Virus record (IMG/VR): IMGVR_UViG_3300017773_000004
Span: 1-64,000 of that record
Length of the DNA: 64,000 bases
Reading direction: 5' to 3' (one strand)
DNA from: a virus
Positions 5,656 to 13,430 of this stretch are shown in pieces; the first letter of the stretch is position 1; each line of letters starts with the position of its first letter. A program made the position numbers and the translations under genes. The notes under the pieces are model-generated. The model was not told the DNA's origin. It made no database searches and worked only from the letters and a program-made list of their open reading frames with translations.

Positions 5656-6960
5656 ATGACAGTACAAATAAGCAGAGCCGATATAGTATGGGAATCTCTG
5701 CTCGATTTACAATCTGAGACACGCTTCCTCAAGCTGCCAGTAGAGCCCTATTTAGAGCTGCTCGGCATAACTCCACTACCGTCCCAGGTAGCAATCATCA
5801 ATGCGATAAATAATAATAAGTATCGCTTCGTTTGCGCGGCAGTATCACGTCGACAGGGTAAAACCTATATTGCAAACATTATCGGCCAACTAGTCTCCCT
5901 AGTTCCGAATTCAAACATTCTTATAATGTCTCCTAACTATGCGTTGTCTCAGATTTCTTTTGATCTTCAAAGGAACTTAATAAAACATTTTGACTTGGAA
6001 GTTGTAAAAGATAACGCAAAGGATAAAGTTATCGAACTGAGTAATGGATCGACAGTAAGAATGGGCTCAGTAAACCAAGTTGATTCCTGTGTAGGTAGAA
6101 GCTACGATTTAATTATCTTTGACGAAGCGGCGTTGGCAGACGGGCGTGACGCATTTAACGTAGCACTTCGACCTACTCTTGATAAGGATAACTCAAAAGC
6201 TATCTTTATCTCGACGCCTCGCGGCAGGAACAACTGGTTTGCAGAGTTTTTTGATAGAGGATTTAACGATGAATTTTCCGAGTGGTGCTCAATTCGTGCA
6301 ACTTATATAGACAACCCACGAATGTCCGAGACTGATATTGCCGAAGCAAGAAAAAGTATGTCAGATGCTGAATTCAGACAAGAGTATGAAGCAGACTTTA
6401 ATACTTACGAAGGTCAGATTTGGAACTTCAACCACGAAATATGTATAGCTAATAACGAAGCGTTGGATATCAGCGGTATGGATGTATTTGCAGGGCTTGA
6501 TGTAGGTTATCGAGACCCTACTGCTTTTTGTGTAATTGCGTATGACTGGGATGAGCAAGTGTACTATGTACTTGATGAGTACATGGATGCTGAAAAAACA
6601 ACGGAACAACATGCCGCTAAAATACAAGAAATGATAGATAAGTGGGAAATTGATTATATTTATATAGATTCCGCCGCACAACAAACTCGATTTGACTTTG
6701 CACAGAATTACGATATTTCTACTATAAATGCAAAGAAGTCAGTTTTAGACGGAATCGCACACGTAGCCGCTATAGTTGATAACGATAAGCTACTAGTCGA
6801 TCAACGATCCGATCAAGTACTTTCTTGCCTTGATCAGTATCAATGGGACTCAAATCCAAATTTAGCTAGGGAGAAACCCAGGCATAATATGGCATCTCAC
6901 ATGGCTGACGCTTTGCGATACGCACTGTATTCATTTGAGACATCGCAGACCGGCTTTTAG
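5656..6960 (+). CDS. terL: Terminase large subunit (ATPase and nuclease)
   Basis: 434 residues. This is the packaging motor that pumps DNA through the portal and cuts the concatemer. The N-terminal ATPase has Walker A VSRRQGKT (63-70), Walker B LIIFDE (152-157, catalytic E157) and coupling motif STPRG (186-190). The C-terminal RNase H-like nuclease has its acidic metal ligands in GLDVGYRDPTA (D282), YIDSA (D338) and HMADALRYAL (D418). Length and motif order are complete for a functional large terminase. It starts three bases after the o-spanin stop, so it is transcribed with the lysis genes from P1. Which packaging strategy (cos or pac) it uses cannot be told here. Confidence 0.95.
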   Translation: MTVQISRADIVWESLLDLQSETRFLKLPVEPYLELLGITPLPSQVAIINAINNNKYRFVCAAVSRRQGKTYIANIIGQLVSLVPNSNILIMSPNYALSQISFDLQRNLIKHFDLEVVKDNAKDKVIELSNGSTVRMGSVNQVDSCVGRSYDLIIFDEAALADGRDAFNVALRPTLDKDNSKAIFISTPRGRNNWFAEFFDRGFNDEFSEWCSIRATYIDNPRMSETDIAEARKSMSDAEFRQEYEADFNTYEGQIWNFNHEICIANNEALDISGMDVFAGLDVGYRDPTAFCVIAYDWDEQVYYVLDEYMDAEKTTEQHAAKIQEMIDKWEIDYIYIDSAAQQTRFDFAQNYDISTINAKKSVLDGIAHVAAIVDNDKLLVDQRSDQVLSCLDQYQWDSNPNLAREKPRHNMASHMADALRYALYSFETSQTGF

Positions 6961-6970
6961 TAATACCTCA

Positions 6971-7011
6971 GAAAAATAATGTTTGACAATTTATCTTACA
7001 GAGGCTATAAT
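6971..7011 (+). promoter_or_regulatory. Promoter P2 (sigma-70 consensus) overlapping a start codon
   Basis: The -35 is TTGACA (6983-6988), the spacer is 17 bp and the -10 is TATAAT (7006-7011), a perfect match to consensus. The preceding 12 bases GAAAAATAATGT (6971-6982) form the shared A-rich block. The -10 overlaps ATG 7010 of the HNH gene, and the expected start of transcription (near 7018) falls on the next in-frame ATG at 7019. It should drive HNH, portal and capsid genes. Confidence 0.88.
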
Positions 7012-7402
7012 GCAAAGTATGAAAAAGCTCAAAAGAGATCCAGTGAAATACATAAGGGATCGAGCAAAATCAAAATACGAAAAAGAAAGTGAATGTTACA
7101 TCTGCGGAACGGACTCTCAGTTAGATTTTCATCATTTTTATTCTTTAGCTCCCCTACTTAGACAGTGGCTAAAAGTAAAAACAAAAGAACGTCCAGAACA
7201 TTATACTAATGAGTATATTGTCATTTGGAGAGATGAATTTATAGAAGATAACTGGGCAGAACTCTATGACCATACCGTTACTATCTGTCATGCACACCAC
7301 ATGGAATTACATAAAGTTTACGGAAGAAATCCCGGACTAGGAACAGCGACAAAACAAATGCGCTGGGTAGACATTCAAAGAGAAAAGCATGGCATGGTAT
7401 AA
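7010..7402 (+). CDS. HNH endonuclease
   Basis: 130 residues from ATG 7010, or 127 from ATG 7019. A zinc/HNH core is visible: CYIC (Cys pair), LDFHHFYS, then a second metal cluster in TICHAHHMELHKVYG. HNH proteins beside the large terminase and portal assist DNA cleavage during packaging in several HK97-like phages (HK97 gp74 is the known case). The start is ambiguous: a GAGG at 7001-7004 could serve ATG 7010 on transcripts reading through from terL, while transcripts from P2 would begin at about 7018 and could only use ATG 7019, without a leader. It overlaps portal by 14 bases. Confidence 0.85.
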   Translation: MQSMKKLKRDPVKYIRDRAKSKYEKESECYICGTDSQLDFHHFYSLAPLLRQWLKVKTKERPEHYTNEYIVIWRDEFIEDNWAELYDHTVTICHAHHMELHKVYGRNPGLGTATKQMRWVDIQREKHGMV

Positions 7403-8591
7403 TAACATTTTTAGCGGAAAGAAGGATGAAGATTTAGAAGAAAAACTAAATCCAATTCAGCCATACTACGACAAAACTTCTGAACGCTCACGCGAGTTTA
7501 CTTTTAATTATGAGAGAGCCTACGAAGAGCTCGAAATTGTAAACAGAGGCGTAAATTTAATTGTGGATGATTGTGCAGAAATAGACACAATCGTTCAACC
7601 TCTAGGTAGCTATCCTGGAATCGTAAAAGGCACTAAAGCTAGCAAAGTTTCAATTTTACTTAATAGAGAGCCAAATCCTTTTCAGGATATTTCTTCTTTT
7701 AGACGAAACTTATTCACAGACTACATCCTAGATGGAAACATTTTTATATATTTTGATGGTGCCCATGTGTACCATATGCCTGCAAGTAAAATGTCAATTC
7801 ATGCAAGCAAAACAACTTATGTGGATCACTATAAATTCGAAGCTTCAGAAGAGCGTTTTTCTCCTAATGAGATTATTCACATAAAAGACAATTCATTTTA
7901 CTCCATTTATAGAGGAGTGTCCAGACTAAAGCCGGCACTTCGAACAATGAATCTCATGAGAAGCATGAGAGATTTTCAAGATAACTTCTTTAAGAATGGG
8001 GCAGTTCCCGGGCTTGTACTAAAGTCCCCAAATACCCTCTCAGAAAAAATCAAAGAAAGAATGATTCAATCTTGGTCTTTACGGTATAGACCGGACGCAG
8101 GAGGTAGGAGACCCCTTATTCTAGATGGTGGACTAGAAGTAGACGAAATTTCAAATATAAATTTCAAGGAACTTGACTTTCAAGCAGCAATTGAAGAAAA
8201 CGAAAAAATTATTTTGAAAGCTCTTGGAGTTCCCCCAATAATGTTAGATTCTGGAAACAATGCAAACATTCGACCAAATATGCGAATGTACTATTTAGAA
8301 ACTGTTTTACCCATTGTAAGAAAAGTAAATGCAGCATACTCCAGATTCTTTGGATTTGTAATTAACGAAGATATTACAAACATTCCTGCACTGCAGCCTG
8401 AGCTACGAGACCAAGCAACTTTTTATACTTCTCTCGTAAATGCAGGAATCATTACGCCAAACGAAGCACGTACAGCTATGAATTTTGATGAGCTGCCCGA
8501 TGCAGATGAAATTAGAATCCCTGCGAATATTGCAGGCAGCGCGGTTGACCCCGCACAAGGCGGTCGACCAGTAGAGCAAGAGGAAGATTAA
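7389..8591 (+). CDS. Portal protein (HK97 type)
   Basis: 400 residues, the usual size for an HK97-type portal, which forms the dodecameric ring through which DNA enters and leaves the head. Supporting features are the N-terminal YEELEIVNRGVNLIVDDCAE helix, the central wing and stem region (DYILDGNIFIYFDG, HIKDNSFYSIYRGVSRLKPAL), the crown-side helix ENEKIILKALGVPPIMLDSG and the C-terminal FYTSLVNAGIITPNEAR motif typical of this family. It starts within the HNH gene and its stop overlaps the next start by one base, giving a tightly coupled packaging/head operon. Confidence 0.92.
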   Translation: MAWYNNIFSGKKDEDLEEKLNPIQPYYDKTSERSREFTFNYERAYEELEIVNRGVNLIVDDCAEIDTIVQPLGSYPGIVKGTKASKVSILLNREPNPFQDISSFRRNLFTDYILDGNIFIYFDGAHVYHMPASKMSIHASKTTYVDHYKFEASEERFSPNEIIHIKDNSFYSIYRGVSRLKPALRTMNLMRSMRDFQDNFFKNGAVPGLVLKSPNTLSEKIKERMIQSWSLRYRPDAGGRRPLILDGGLEVDEISNINFKELDFQAAIEENEKIILKALGVPPIMLDSGNNANIRPNMRMYYLETVLPIVRKVNAAYSRFFGFVINEDITNIPALQPELRDQATFYTSLVNAGIITPNEARTAMNFDELPDADEIRIPANIAGSAVDPAQGGRPVEQEED

Positions 8592-8923
8592 TGGCATCCA
8601 GAAATAGAATGCGACGTCAAGTTACTGCTAAATTAGTCCCCCAATTTAGAGATTGGGAACTACCACGTGACATTGACTACAAAAGTTACTGTGGTATTGT
8701 TGATAGGCCTGTTCTTCCAATAGAGATTCAAAAATCTTATTATAATTGGAAAACAGCAGTACTCTCTGTTGTACAGGCTGCTCCAGAAATTTTTAAGAAA
8801 AAGCCGGCTCCGACACCTAAAGCAGCACCTAAAGCAGCACCTAAAGCTGCACCTAAAGCTGATCCTTTGGAAAAACTGAGCCAAGCTGCACCTAAAGCAG
8901 AAGTAAAGAGTAAAGATAAATGA
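8591..8923 (+). CDS. Small head-module protein with Ala-Pro-Lys repeat tail
   Basis: 110 residues, unrecognised. Residues 1-68 look folded, with a basic N-terminus (ASRNRMRRQVTAKL) and an aromatic middle (KSYCGIVDRPVLPIEIQKSYYNW). From about residue 70 it turns into a low-complexity, positively charged tail with the unit P-K-A-A repeated several times, encoded by a 12-bp tandem repeat around 8816-8860. Its place between portal and the protease/capsid fusion, with 1-base and 4-base overlaps, suggests a head-assembly part. A disordered basic tail could contact DNA or the scaffold domain. Function is inferred only from position. Confidence 0.6.
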   Translation: MASRNRMRRQVTAKLVPQFRDWELPRDIDYKSYCGIVDRPVLPIEIQKSYYNWKTAVLSVVQAAPEIFKKKPAPTPKAAPKAAPKAAPKADPLEKLSQAAPKAEVKSKDK

Positions 8924-10929
8924 ATAAGATTTTTAACCTAACTTCTACGTTCAAAGCTCTCGAGGATGATGACGGATGCGTTACCATTACTGGAATGGCT
9001 AGTACAAAAGACTTTGATCGGGCAGGAGATACAATTGTACCCGAAGCCTGGACAAAAGGCGGACTAAGTAATTTTGAGAAAAATCCAATTATTTTGTTCA
9101 ATCATGATTATAACAAACCCATTGGCCGAGCCACTGGGTTAAAAGTTACAGAAAACGGACTAGAAATGAAAGCAAAAATTTCAAAATCAGCTCCTGATTC
9201 TGTTGCTCAACTTGTTAAAGAAGGTATCCTTGGAGCGTTTTCTGTCGGTTTCAAAGTCAAGGATGCTGATTACCTTGAAGAAACCGACGGATTAAAAATA
9301 AAGGATGCTGAGTTGTTTGAGGTATCAGTGGTATCGGTACCTTGTAATCAAGCAGCTACATTCTCTCTGGCGAAGTCTTTCGATTCTGAGCAGGATTATG
9401 AGGACTTCAAGAAAACTTTTAAAAGCGAGGAAGATTCCTCTTCAATGGAGAACGAAATGTCGGAAGAAACTAAAACTCCCGAAATCGACCTAGATGCTTT
9501 TGCTAAGAAGGTAGCGGAAGAGACTGCTGCTAAGATTGCAATTCGTCAGGCCGAAGAAAAAGCCGCAGCTGAGCAAGCTGTAGTTCAAGAACAACAAGAA
9601 ATGGCTAAAGCCGCTGAAGCTAAAGCTCAGCAGGAAGAAGAAGTACAGGCAGCAATCAAAGTCGGTGTTGAATCCGGCGCTGATCGCCTCATGTCTGATA
9701 TGGAAGCCAAGATGCAAGAGAAGGATGCTGATCTGAATAAGATTGTAGCAGAACACGCCGAAGTCCTTAAGGAGAAGCAGTCAGAGCTTGACGCAATGCG
9801 CGAGTCTAAGCGTGTATTCTCTGATCGTGATTCAGGAAATGTGGAAGCTTATGCAAAAGACCTCATGTATGCTCATATGCTGGGTGTTTATACGCAAAAA
9901 GGTTTTGACACTAACTATGCTCGAAATGTCTTCCAAAAAGCAGGTATTAGCTACCCCACGGGTGCTATTACAGGCGCTACGGATAACTTGCTTTCCTTGA
10001 CTGTTTCAACTCAGATCGAGAAAGAAGTACAGTTTCAGTACAAAGTAGCTCAACTTTTCCGTGAGATTCAAATGAACTCTCAATCTATGGTTCTTCCCCT
10101 GCAAAAAGATACTAGCACTGCCGTTTTCCACACTGGCGGTGAGAGTGAGCTGGGTGTAGGCGGTACTGCTAACTCAGGCGCTGGTACAGGTCTTTCTGCT
10201 GCCGGTGGCACTGCAGGTACATATGCTGTTACACAATCAGTAATGCAAGCACATCGATTGATTTCAACCACTTTCATGGACAATCACATTGACGAAGAAG
10301 TTCTTGTAAATCTTCTTCCTATGTTGACTGAAGGTGTTGCACGTGCTCACGCAAAAGCAGTAGATAAGATGGTCGTACTTGGGGAATCTTCTCCTGCCAT
10401 TACTGGCTTGGAAGGTGCAGCTCAAGCTTCTAACTATGGTGAGCTTGACCTTGACGGCGCTACTCTTGGTGCCACAGGTAACGACATTGACGCGGCTAGC
10501 CTGACTTCAGGTCTGCTTCTTGGCGCTCGACGTTCAATGGGTAAGTATGGTCTCGACCCTGCAGACGTAGTATATATCGTAGGCATGAACCGTTACTACG
10601 ATCTGATTGCAGATGCAGGGTTTGCAGACATCACTGATGTTGGTTCAAATATTGCAACCAAGATCACTGGTAGCATTGGTGCTGTATACGGCTCGCCCGT
10701 AGTTCTTACAGACCATGTAGAAGCAGAATCTGCTGGTAACAGTGTTGCATATGCTGTGAATGTTGCTAACTATGTGATTCCTCGACTCCGCGGTGTAACC
10801 GTAGAGCAAGACTATGAGATTGCTCGACAGCGTCAGCTGATCGTTGCTACTCAGTCACTTGGTTTCCACGAGATGTTCGCTGCCTCGGGCACTGATCAGC
10901 CTTGTGTTAAAGTAGTATTCCAGGCTTAA
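8920..10929 (+). CDS. Prohead protease / scaffold / major capsid protein fusion
   Basis: 669 residues in one uninterrupted frame. Residues about 15-150 are an HK97 prohead serine protease: FNHDY with H62, GAFSVGF with S108 and an acidic segment ELFEVSVVSVP. Residues about 160-300 are Glu/Ala/Lys-rich and predicted coiled coil, like the capsid delta (scaffold) domain. Residues about 305-669 match an HK97-fold major capsid protein (ISYPTGAITGATDNLLSLTV, the middle VLPLQKDTSTAVFHTGG, the end QRQLIVATQSLGFHEMFA). In many phages these are separate genes. Here the protease must cut itself out of every subunit, so one protease per capsid monomer is made. The capsid part uses codons more uniformly than its neighbours, as expected for a highly expressed gene. 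A strong terminator follows. Confidence 0.93.
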   Translation: MNKIFNLTSTFKALEDDDGCVTITGMASTKDFDRAGDTIVPEAWTKGGLSNFEKNPIILFNHDYNKPIGRATGLKVTENGLEMKAKISKSAPDSVAQLVKEGILGAFSVGFKVKDADYLEETDGLKIKDAELFEVSVVSVPCNQAATFSLAKSFDSEQDYEDFKKTFKSEEDSSSMENEMSEETKTPEIDLDAFAKKVAEETAAKIAIRQAEEKAAAEQAVVQEQQEMAKAAEAKAQQEEEVQAAIKVGVESGADRLMSDMEAKMQEKDADLNKIVAEHAEVLKEKQSELDAMRESKRVFSDRDSGNVEAYAKDLMYAHMLGVYTQKGFDTNYARNVFQKAGISYPTGAITGATDNLLSLTVSTQIEKEVQFQYKVAQLFREIQMNSQSMVLPLQKDTSTAVFHTGGESELGVGGTANSGAGTGLSAAGGTAGTYAVTQSVMQAHRLISTTFMDNHIDEEVLVNLLPMLTEGVARAHAKAVDKMVVLGESSPAITGLEGAAQASNYGELDLDGATLGATGNDIDAASLTSGLLLGARRSMGKYGLDPADVVYIVGMNRYYDLIADAGFADITDVGSNIATKITGSIGAVYGSPVVLTDHVEAESAGNSVAYAVNVANYVIPRLRGVTVEQDYEIARQRQLIVATQSLGFHEMFAASGTDQPCVKVVFQA

Positions 10930-10941
10930 TATTAGCCTTGC

Positions 10942-10972
10942 AAACTGGGGAGGTTCGCCTCCCCAAGTTTTT
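10942..10972 (+). terminator. Rho-independent terminator after the capsid gene
   Basis: A perfect 7-bp stem GGGGAGG/CCTCCCC with a TTCG tetraloop (10947-10964) is followed by AAGTTTTTAT. It lies just past the capsid stop. No promoter is visible before the next gene 13 bases on, so tail genes downstream probably depend on partial read-through. Confidence 0.9.
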
Positions 10973-10984
10973 ATCATTTGACTT

Positions 10985-11557
10985 ATGGCATTATTGATTA
11001 CTTTACAGCAATTTAAAGATGCGGAGCAGATTACGAATCCAAGGGATGACTATAAGCTTTCTCGCATAATTGATTCTGTGAGCCAAATGGTAAAAACTTA
11101 CTGTGGAAATAGTATTATTGACTACTATTCTACAAATTTTACAGAAGAATTTAGCATTAATTGGGGTACTCATGTAATTCAGCTAACAGAGAGTCCGGTT
11201 AATGCAATCGTTTCAGTTGAAAAAAGGGACACGGCAACGTCCAGCTACACTACTGTACCAACTACAGATTATTATCTAGACAAAAACACGGATAGTGTAC
11301 TGTACGTTGCCGGATCCTCTTATCAAAATTGGCCTCAAGGTGCAGGCTCTGTAAAAGTAACTTACACAGCCGGGTATGCCGCCACTCCTCACGATCTTCA
11401 AATAGCAGTAATTGATTTAATCAACTACTATTTCAAAGATGAGCATAAAACTCGACGAACTTTGCAAGGTGCAAGCATGGAAAATGCACCTAGCGGCGAA
11501 ACAAAAGGTTTTCCGGACCACATTAAACGAGTTTTAGATATGTATAAGAACTTTTAA
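10985..11557 (+). CDS. Head-tail connector (gp6-like adaptor)
   Basis: 190 residues. The N-terminal helices (LQQFKDAEQITNPRDDYKLS, then IIDSVSQMVKTYCGNSIIDY) and the later VTYTAGYAATPHDLQIAVID and LINYYFKDEH segments are the standard pattern of gp6-like connector proteins, which form a ring under the portal. A beta-rich insert (about 55-120) lies between. It directly follows the capsid terminator and its stop overlaps the next start by one base, consistent with the usual capsid-connector-neck-terminator-tube order. Confidence 0.82.
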   Translation: MALLITLQQFKDAEQITNPRDDYKLSRIIDSVSQMVKTYCGNSIIDYYSTNFTEEFSINWGTHVIQLTESPVNAIVSVEKRDTATSSYTTVPTTDYYLDKNTDSVLYVAGSSYQNWPQGAGSVKVTYTAGYAATPHDLQIAVIDLINYYFKDEHKTRRTLQGASMENAPSGETKGFPDHIKRVLDMYKNF

Positions 11558-12918
11558 TGTCTCGCGCTGATCAGATAGTTTTTTTATCAAAGCTAGATGC
11601 TGAAATGTCCAAGAAAAAGGGCAATAAACTATACAGAAGGCAGAGAGCAAATAGAAAGTTCCATAACTTTAGTATGAGTGTGGATAAGATTATTGAAGGA
11701 ATAAGTGATTTTTTAGTAAAAAATTATATTGACGACTTAAAAAATGCCGACCCTTCAACAACTCCGATAGGTTTTATAACTGATAAAGAAATTGCTACAA
11801 AAGTTCAAAGTTTTGTAACAAAAATTAGAAATAAAATTAATGCTTTGCCAGCAGAAACTGTGGTAAAAGAACCAAACTGGGATAAAGTAACATCTTTTAG
11901 CGTAGGTTTTAACTTTGAAGATAATGATGTATACAGAAAAATCTATAGGTTATACCAAAAAGAGATAGGAGAGTTAGCAGCAGAAGTTGCAGAAGAACTC
12001 ACCATTGTACTTGGAGGCAAAAAACAAGAGATAAAAGGCAAACAAATAGCAAATTTATCTCATGCCTTATTCCAAGGTGTTATAGAAAACTACATATATG
12101 ATATAATTGATAATGCTCGACAAAAACAAACCGAAATAGATCATACAAGTTTTAAAAGGTGGGTAGAAACACAAACAGAAGACTCTGGAGTTTTAGAAGT
12201 TATTCGAGACTCCAAAAATGATACCATGTCGGTGGAAATTGGTTCCTCAGTATTAAATGCTGAAGAAGGAAGAAAAGCTCAAAATGCAAAAAGACAACTA
12301 AGAGATCTTGTACGCGAAGGCTTAGAAAAACTTCGAGCAGATCCAAATGCAGTATTAGTAGAACTAGGCGGCTCCGACAGCTTTAAAACAAAACATCGAA
12401 AAAAAGTAGTAAAAGCAGCAACTGATCCTTTTATTAAAAAAACCAAAGCAAAAGTAAAGCGTGAAAATGTAAAGCCTCAAGAGTCTCGTACTCATACTAA
12501 AGGAAAAAAGAAAGGAAGTAATACTTTTTCTACTAAAAATCCAAGTCTTAAAAATAAAAAAGCCAGTGGAGCTGCTCCAAGATTTGCAAAAAAAGGTGTT
12601 GCATCTCAACCTTTTGAAATGCTAATAGGAGTTCTAAATAGTAAGCTACCTCAAGTAGTTGCAAAAAATATGGGTCCTCCTCGATTAGCATTTAGAACAG
12701 GACGATTTGCAAGATCAACAAGAATTACAGATATAGCAACAACAGGTAAAGGGTTTCCAAGTGTTGGCTATACTTATATGAGAGGACCGTACGAAACATT
12801 CGAAGTAGGTAATCGTCAAGGCAGTACTGATCGAGATCCTAGAAAACTAATCGATTTGTCCATACGAGAAATCGCAGCCGAGTACGCAATAGGAAGATTC
12901 TTTACTAGGAGAGTATAA
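11557..12918 (+). CDS. Neck / head-tail joining protein (unrecognised family)
   Basis: 453 residues. No family is recognised with certainty. The N-terminal 270 residues are mainly helical. A lysine-rich linker follows (about 275-340, e.g. KAKVKRENVKPQESRTHTKG). The C-terminal 110 residues form a domain with LAFRTGRFARSTRI and YMRGPYETFEVGN and a final IREIAAEYAIGRFFTRRV helix. The R-T-G-R-(F/L)-x-x-S element is reminiscent of HK97 gp10-type neck and tail-completion proteins, here with a long helical extension. Position between connector and tail terminator supports a neck role. Confidence 0.6.
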   Translation: MSRADQIVFLSKLDAEMSKKKGNKLYRRQRANRKFHNFSMSVDKIIEGISDFLVKNYIDDLKNADPSTTPIGFITDKEIATKVQSFVTKIRNKINALPAETVVKEPNWDKVTSFSVGFNFEDNDVYRKIYRLYQKEIGELAAEVAEELTIVLGGKKQEIKGKQIANLSHALFQGVIENYIYDIIDNARQKQTEIDHTSFKRWVETQTEDSGVLEVIRDSKNDTMSVEIGSSVLNAEEGRKAQNAKRQLRDLVREGLEKLRADPNAVLVELGGSDSFKTKHRKKVVKAATDPFIKKTKAKVKRENVKPQESRTHTKGKKKGSNTFSTKNPSLKNKKASGAAPRFAKKGVASQPFEMLIGVLNSKLPQVVAKNMGPPRLAFRTGRFARSTRITDIATTGKGFPSVGYTYMRGPYETFEVGNRQGSTDRDPRKLIDLSIREIAAEYAIGRFFTRRV

Positions 12919-12920
12919 CT

Positions 12921-13370
12921 GTGGCAAGACTATATACGACACGTAGGTCCGCTATCGTAGAAGCCCTAGTTGTTGAATTAAAGAAAATAAATCAAACTGG
13001 GAACTTTTTGACTGATGTATTTGATAATGTACATCCTCGCTTGAAGTTCTGGGATGAAGTCGATGCATTTCCTGCAATTCATTTGAATGCCGGGTCTGAA
13101 ACAAGAGAGTATCAAGGAGGTGGTTATAAAGATAGATTCTTAAATATCACTCTTCGCTGCTATGTAAAAGAAACCGATGCTACAGCAGCTCTTGACAGAT
13201 TACTGGAAGATGTAGAAACTGTTATCGAAGAAAACGGGCAGTTAGCCTATACAGATAGGCAAGGAAACAGTCAAAAAACTTTAGATATTTTAATAGTCAG
13301 TATTGAAACTGACGAAGGTGTTCTTGAACCGTTCGGCGTTGCTGAAATGTTGGTACAGGTTCATTACTAG
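12921..13370 (+). CDS. Tail terminator / tail completion protein
   Basis: 149 residues from GTG 12921, with AGGAGAG upstream. The fold looks like lambda gpU-type tail terminators: an N-terminal helix (RSAIVEALVVELKKINQTGN), a strand with FPAIHLNAGSE, a long middle strand pair (FLNITLRCYVKETD), then a helix (AALDRLLEDVETVIEENG) and a last strand pair. Such proteins cap the tail tube at its final length and join it to the head. Its position just before the major tail protein supports the call. Confidence 0.75.
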   Translation: MARLYTTRRSAIVEALVVELKKINQTGNFLTDVFDNVHPRLKFWDEVDAFPAIHLNAGSETREYQGGGYKDRFLNITLRCYVKETDATAALDRLLEDVETVIEENGQLAYTDRQGNSQKTLDILIVSIETDEGVLEPFGVAEMLVQVHY

Positions 13371-13430
13371 AAACGGCAGGCACGAACAAAGGTTCACGTC
13401 CTAGCCCTTTCAATCTCTAGGAGATAATTT

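Noticed and set aside
5656-8591. HNH gene between terL and portal as a homing endonuclease insertion
   Set aside because: It does not interrupt a gene, overlaps portal in the usual operon style, has a dedicated promoter and is in the known position for packaging-associated HNH proteins.
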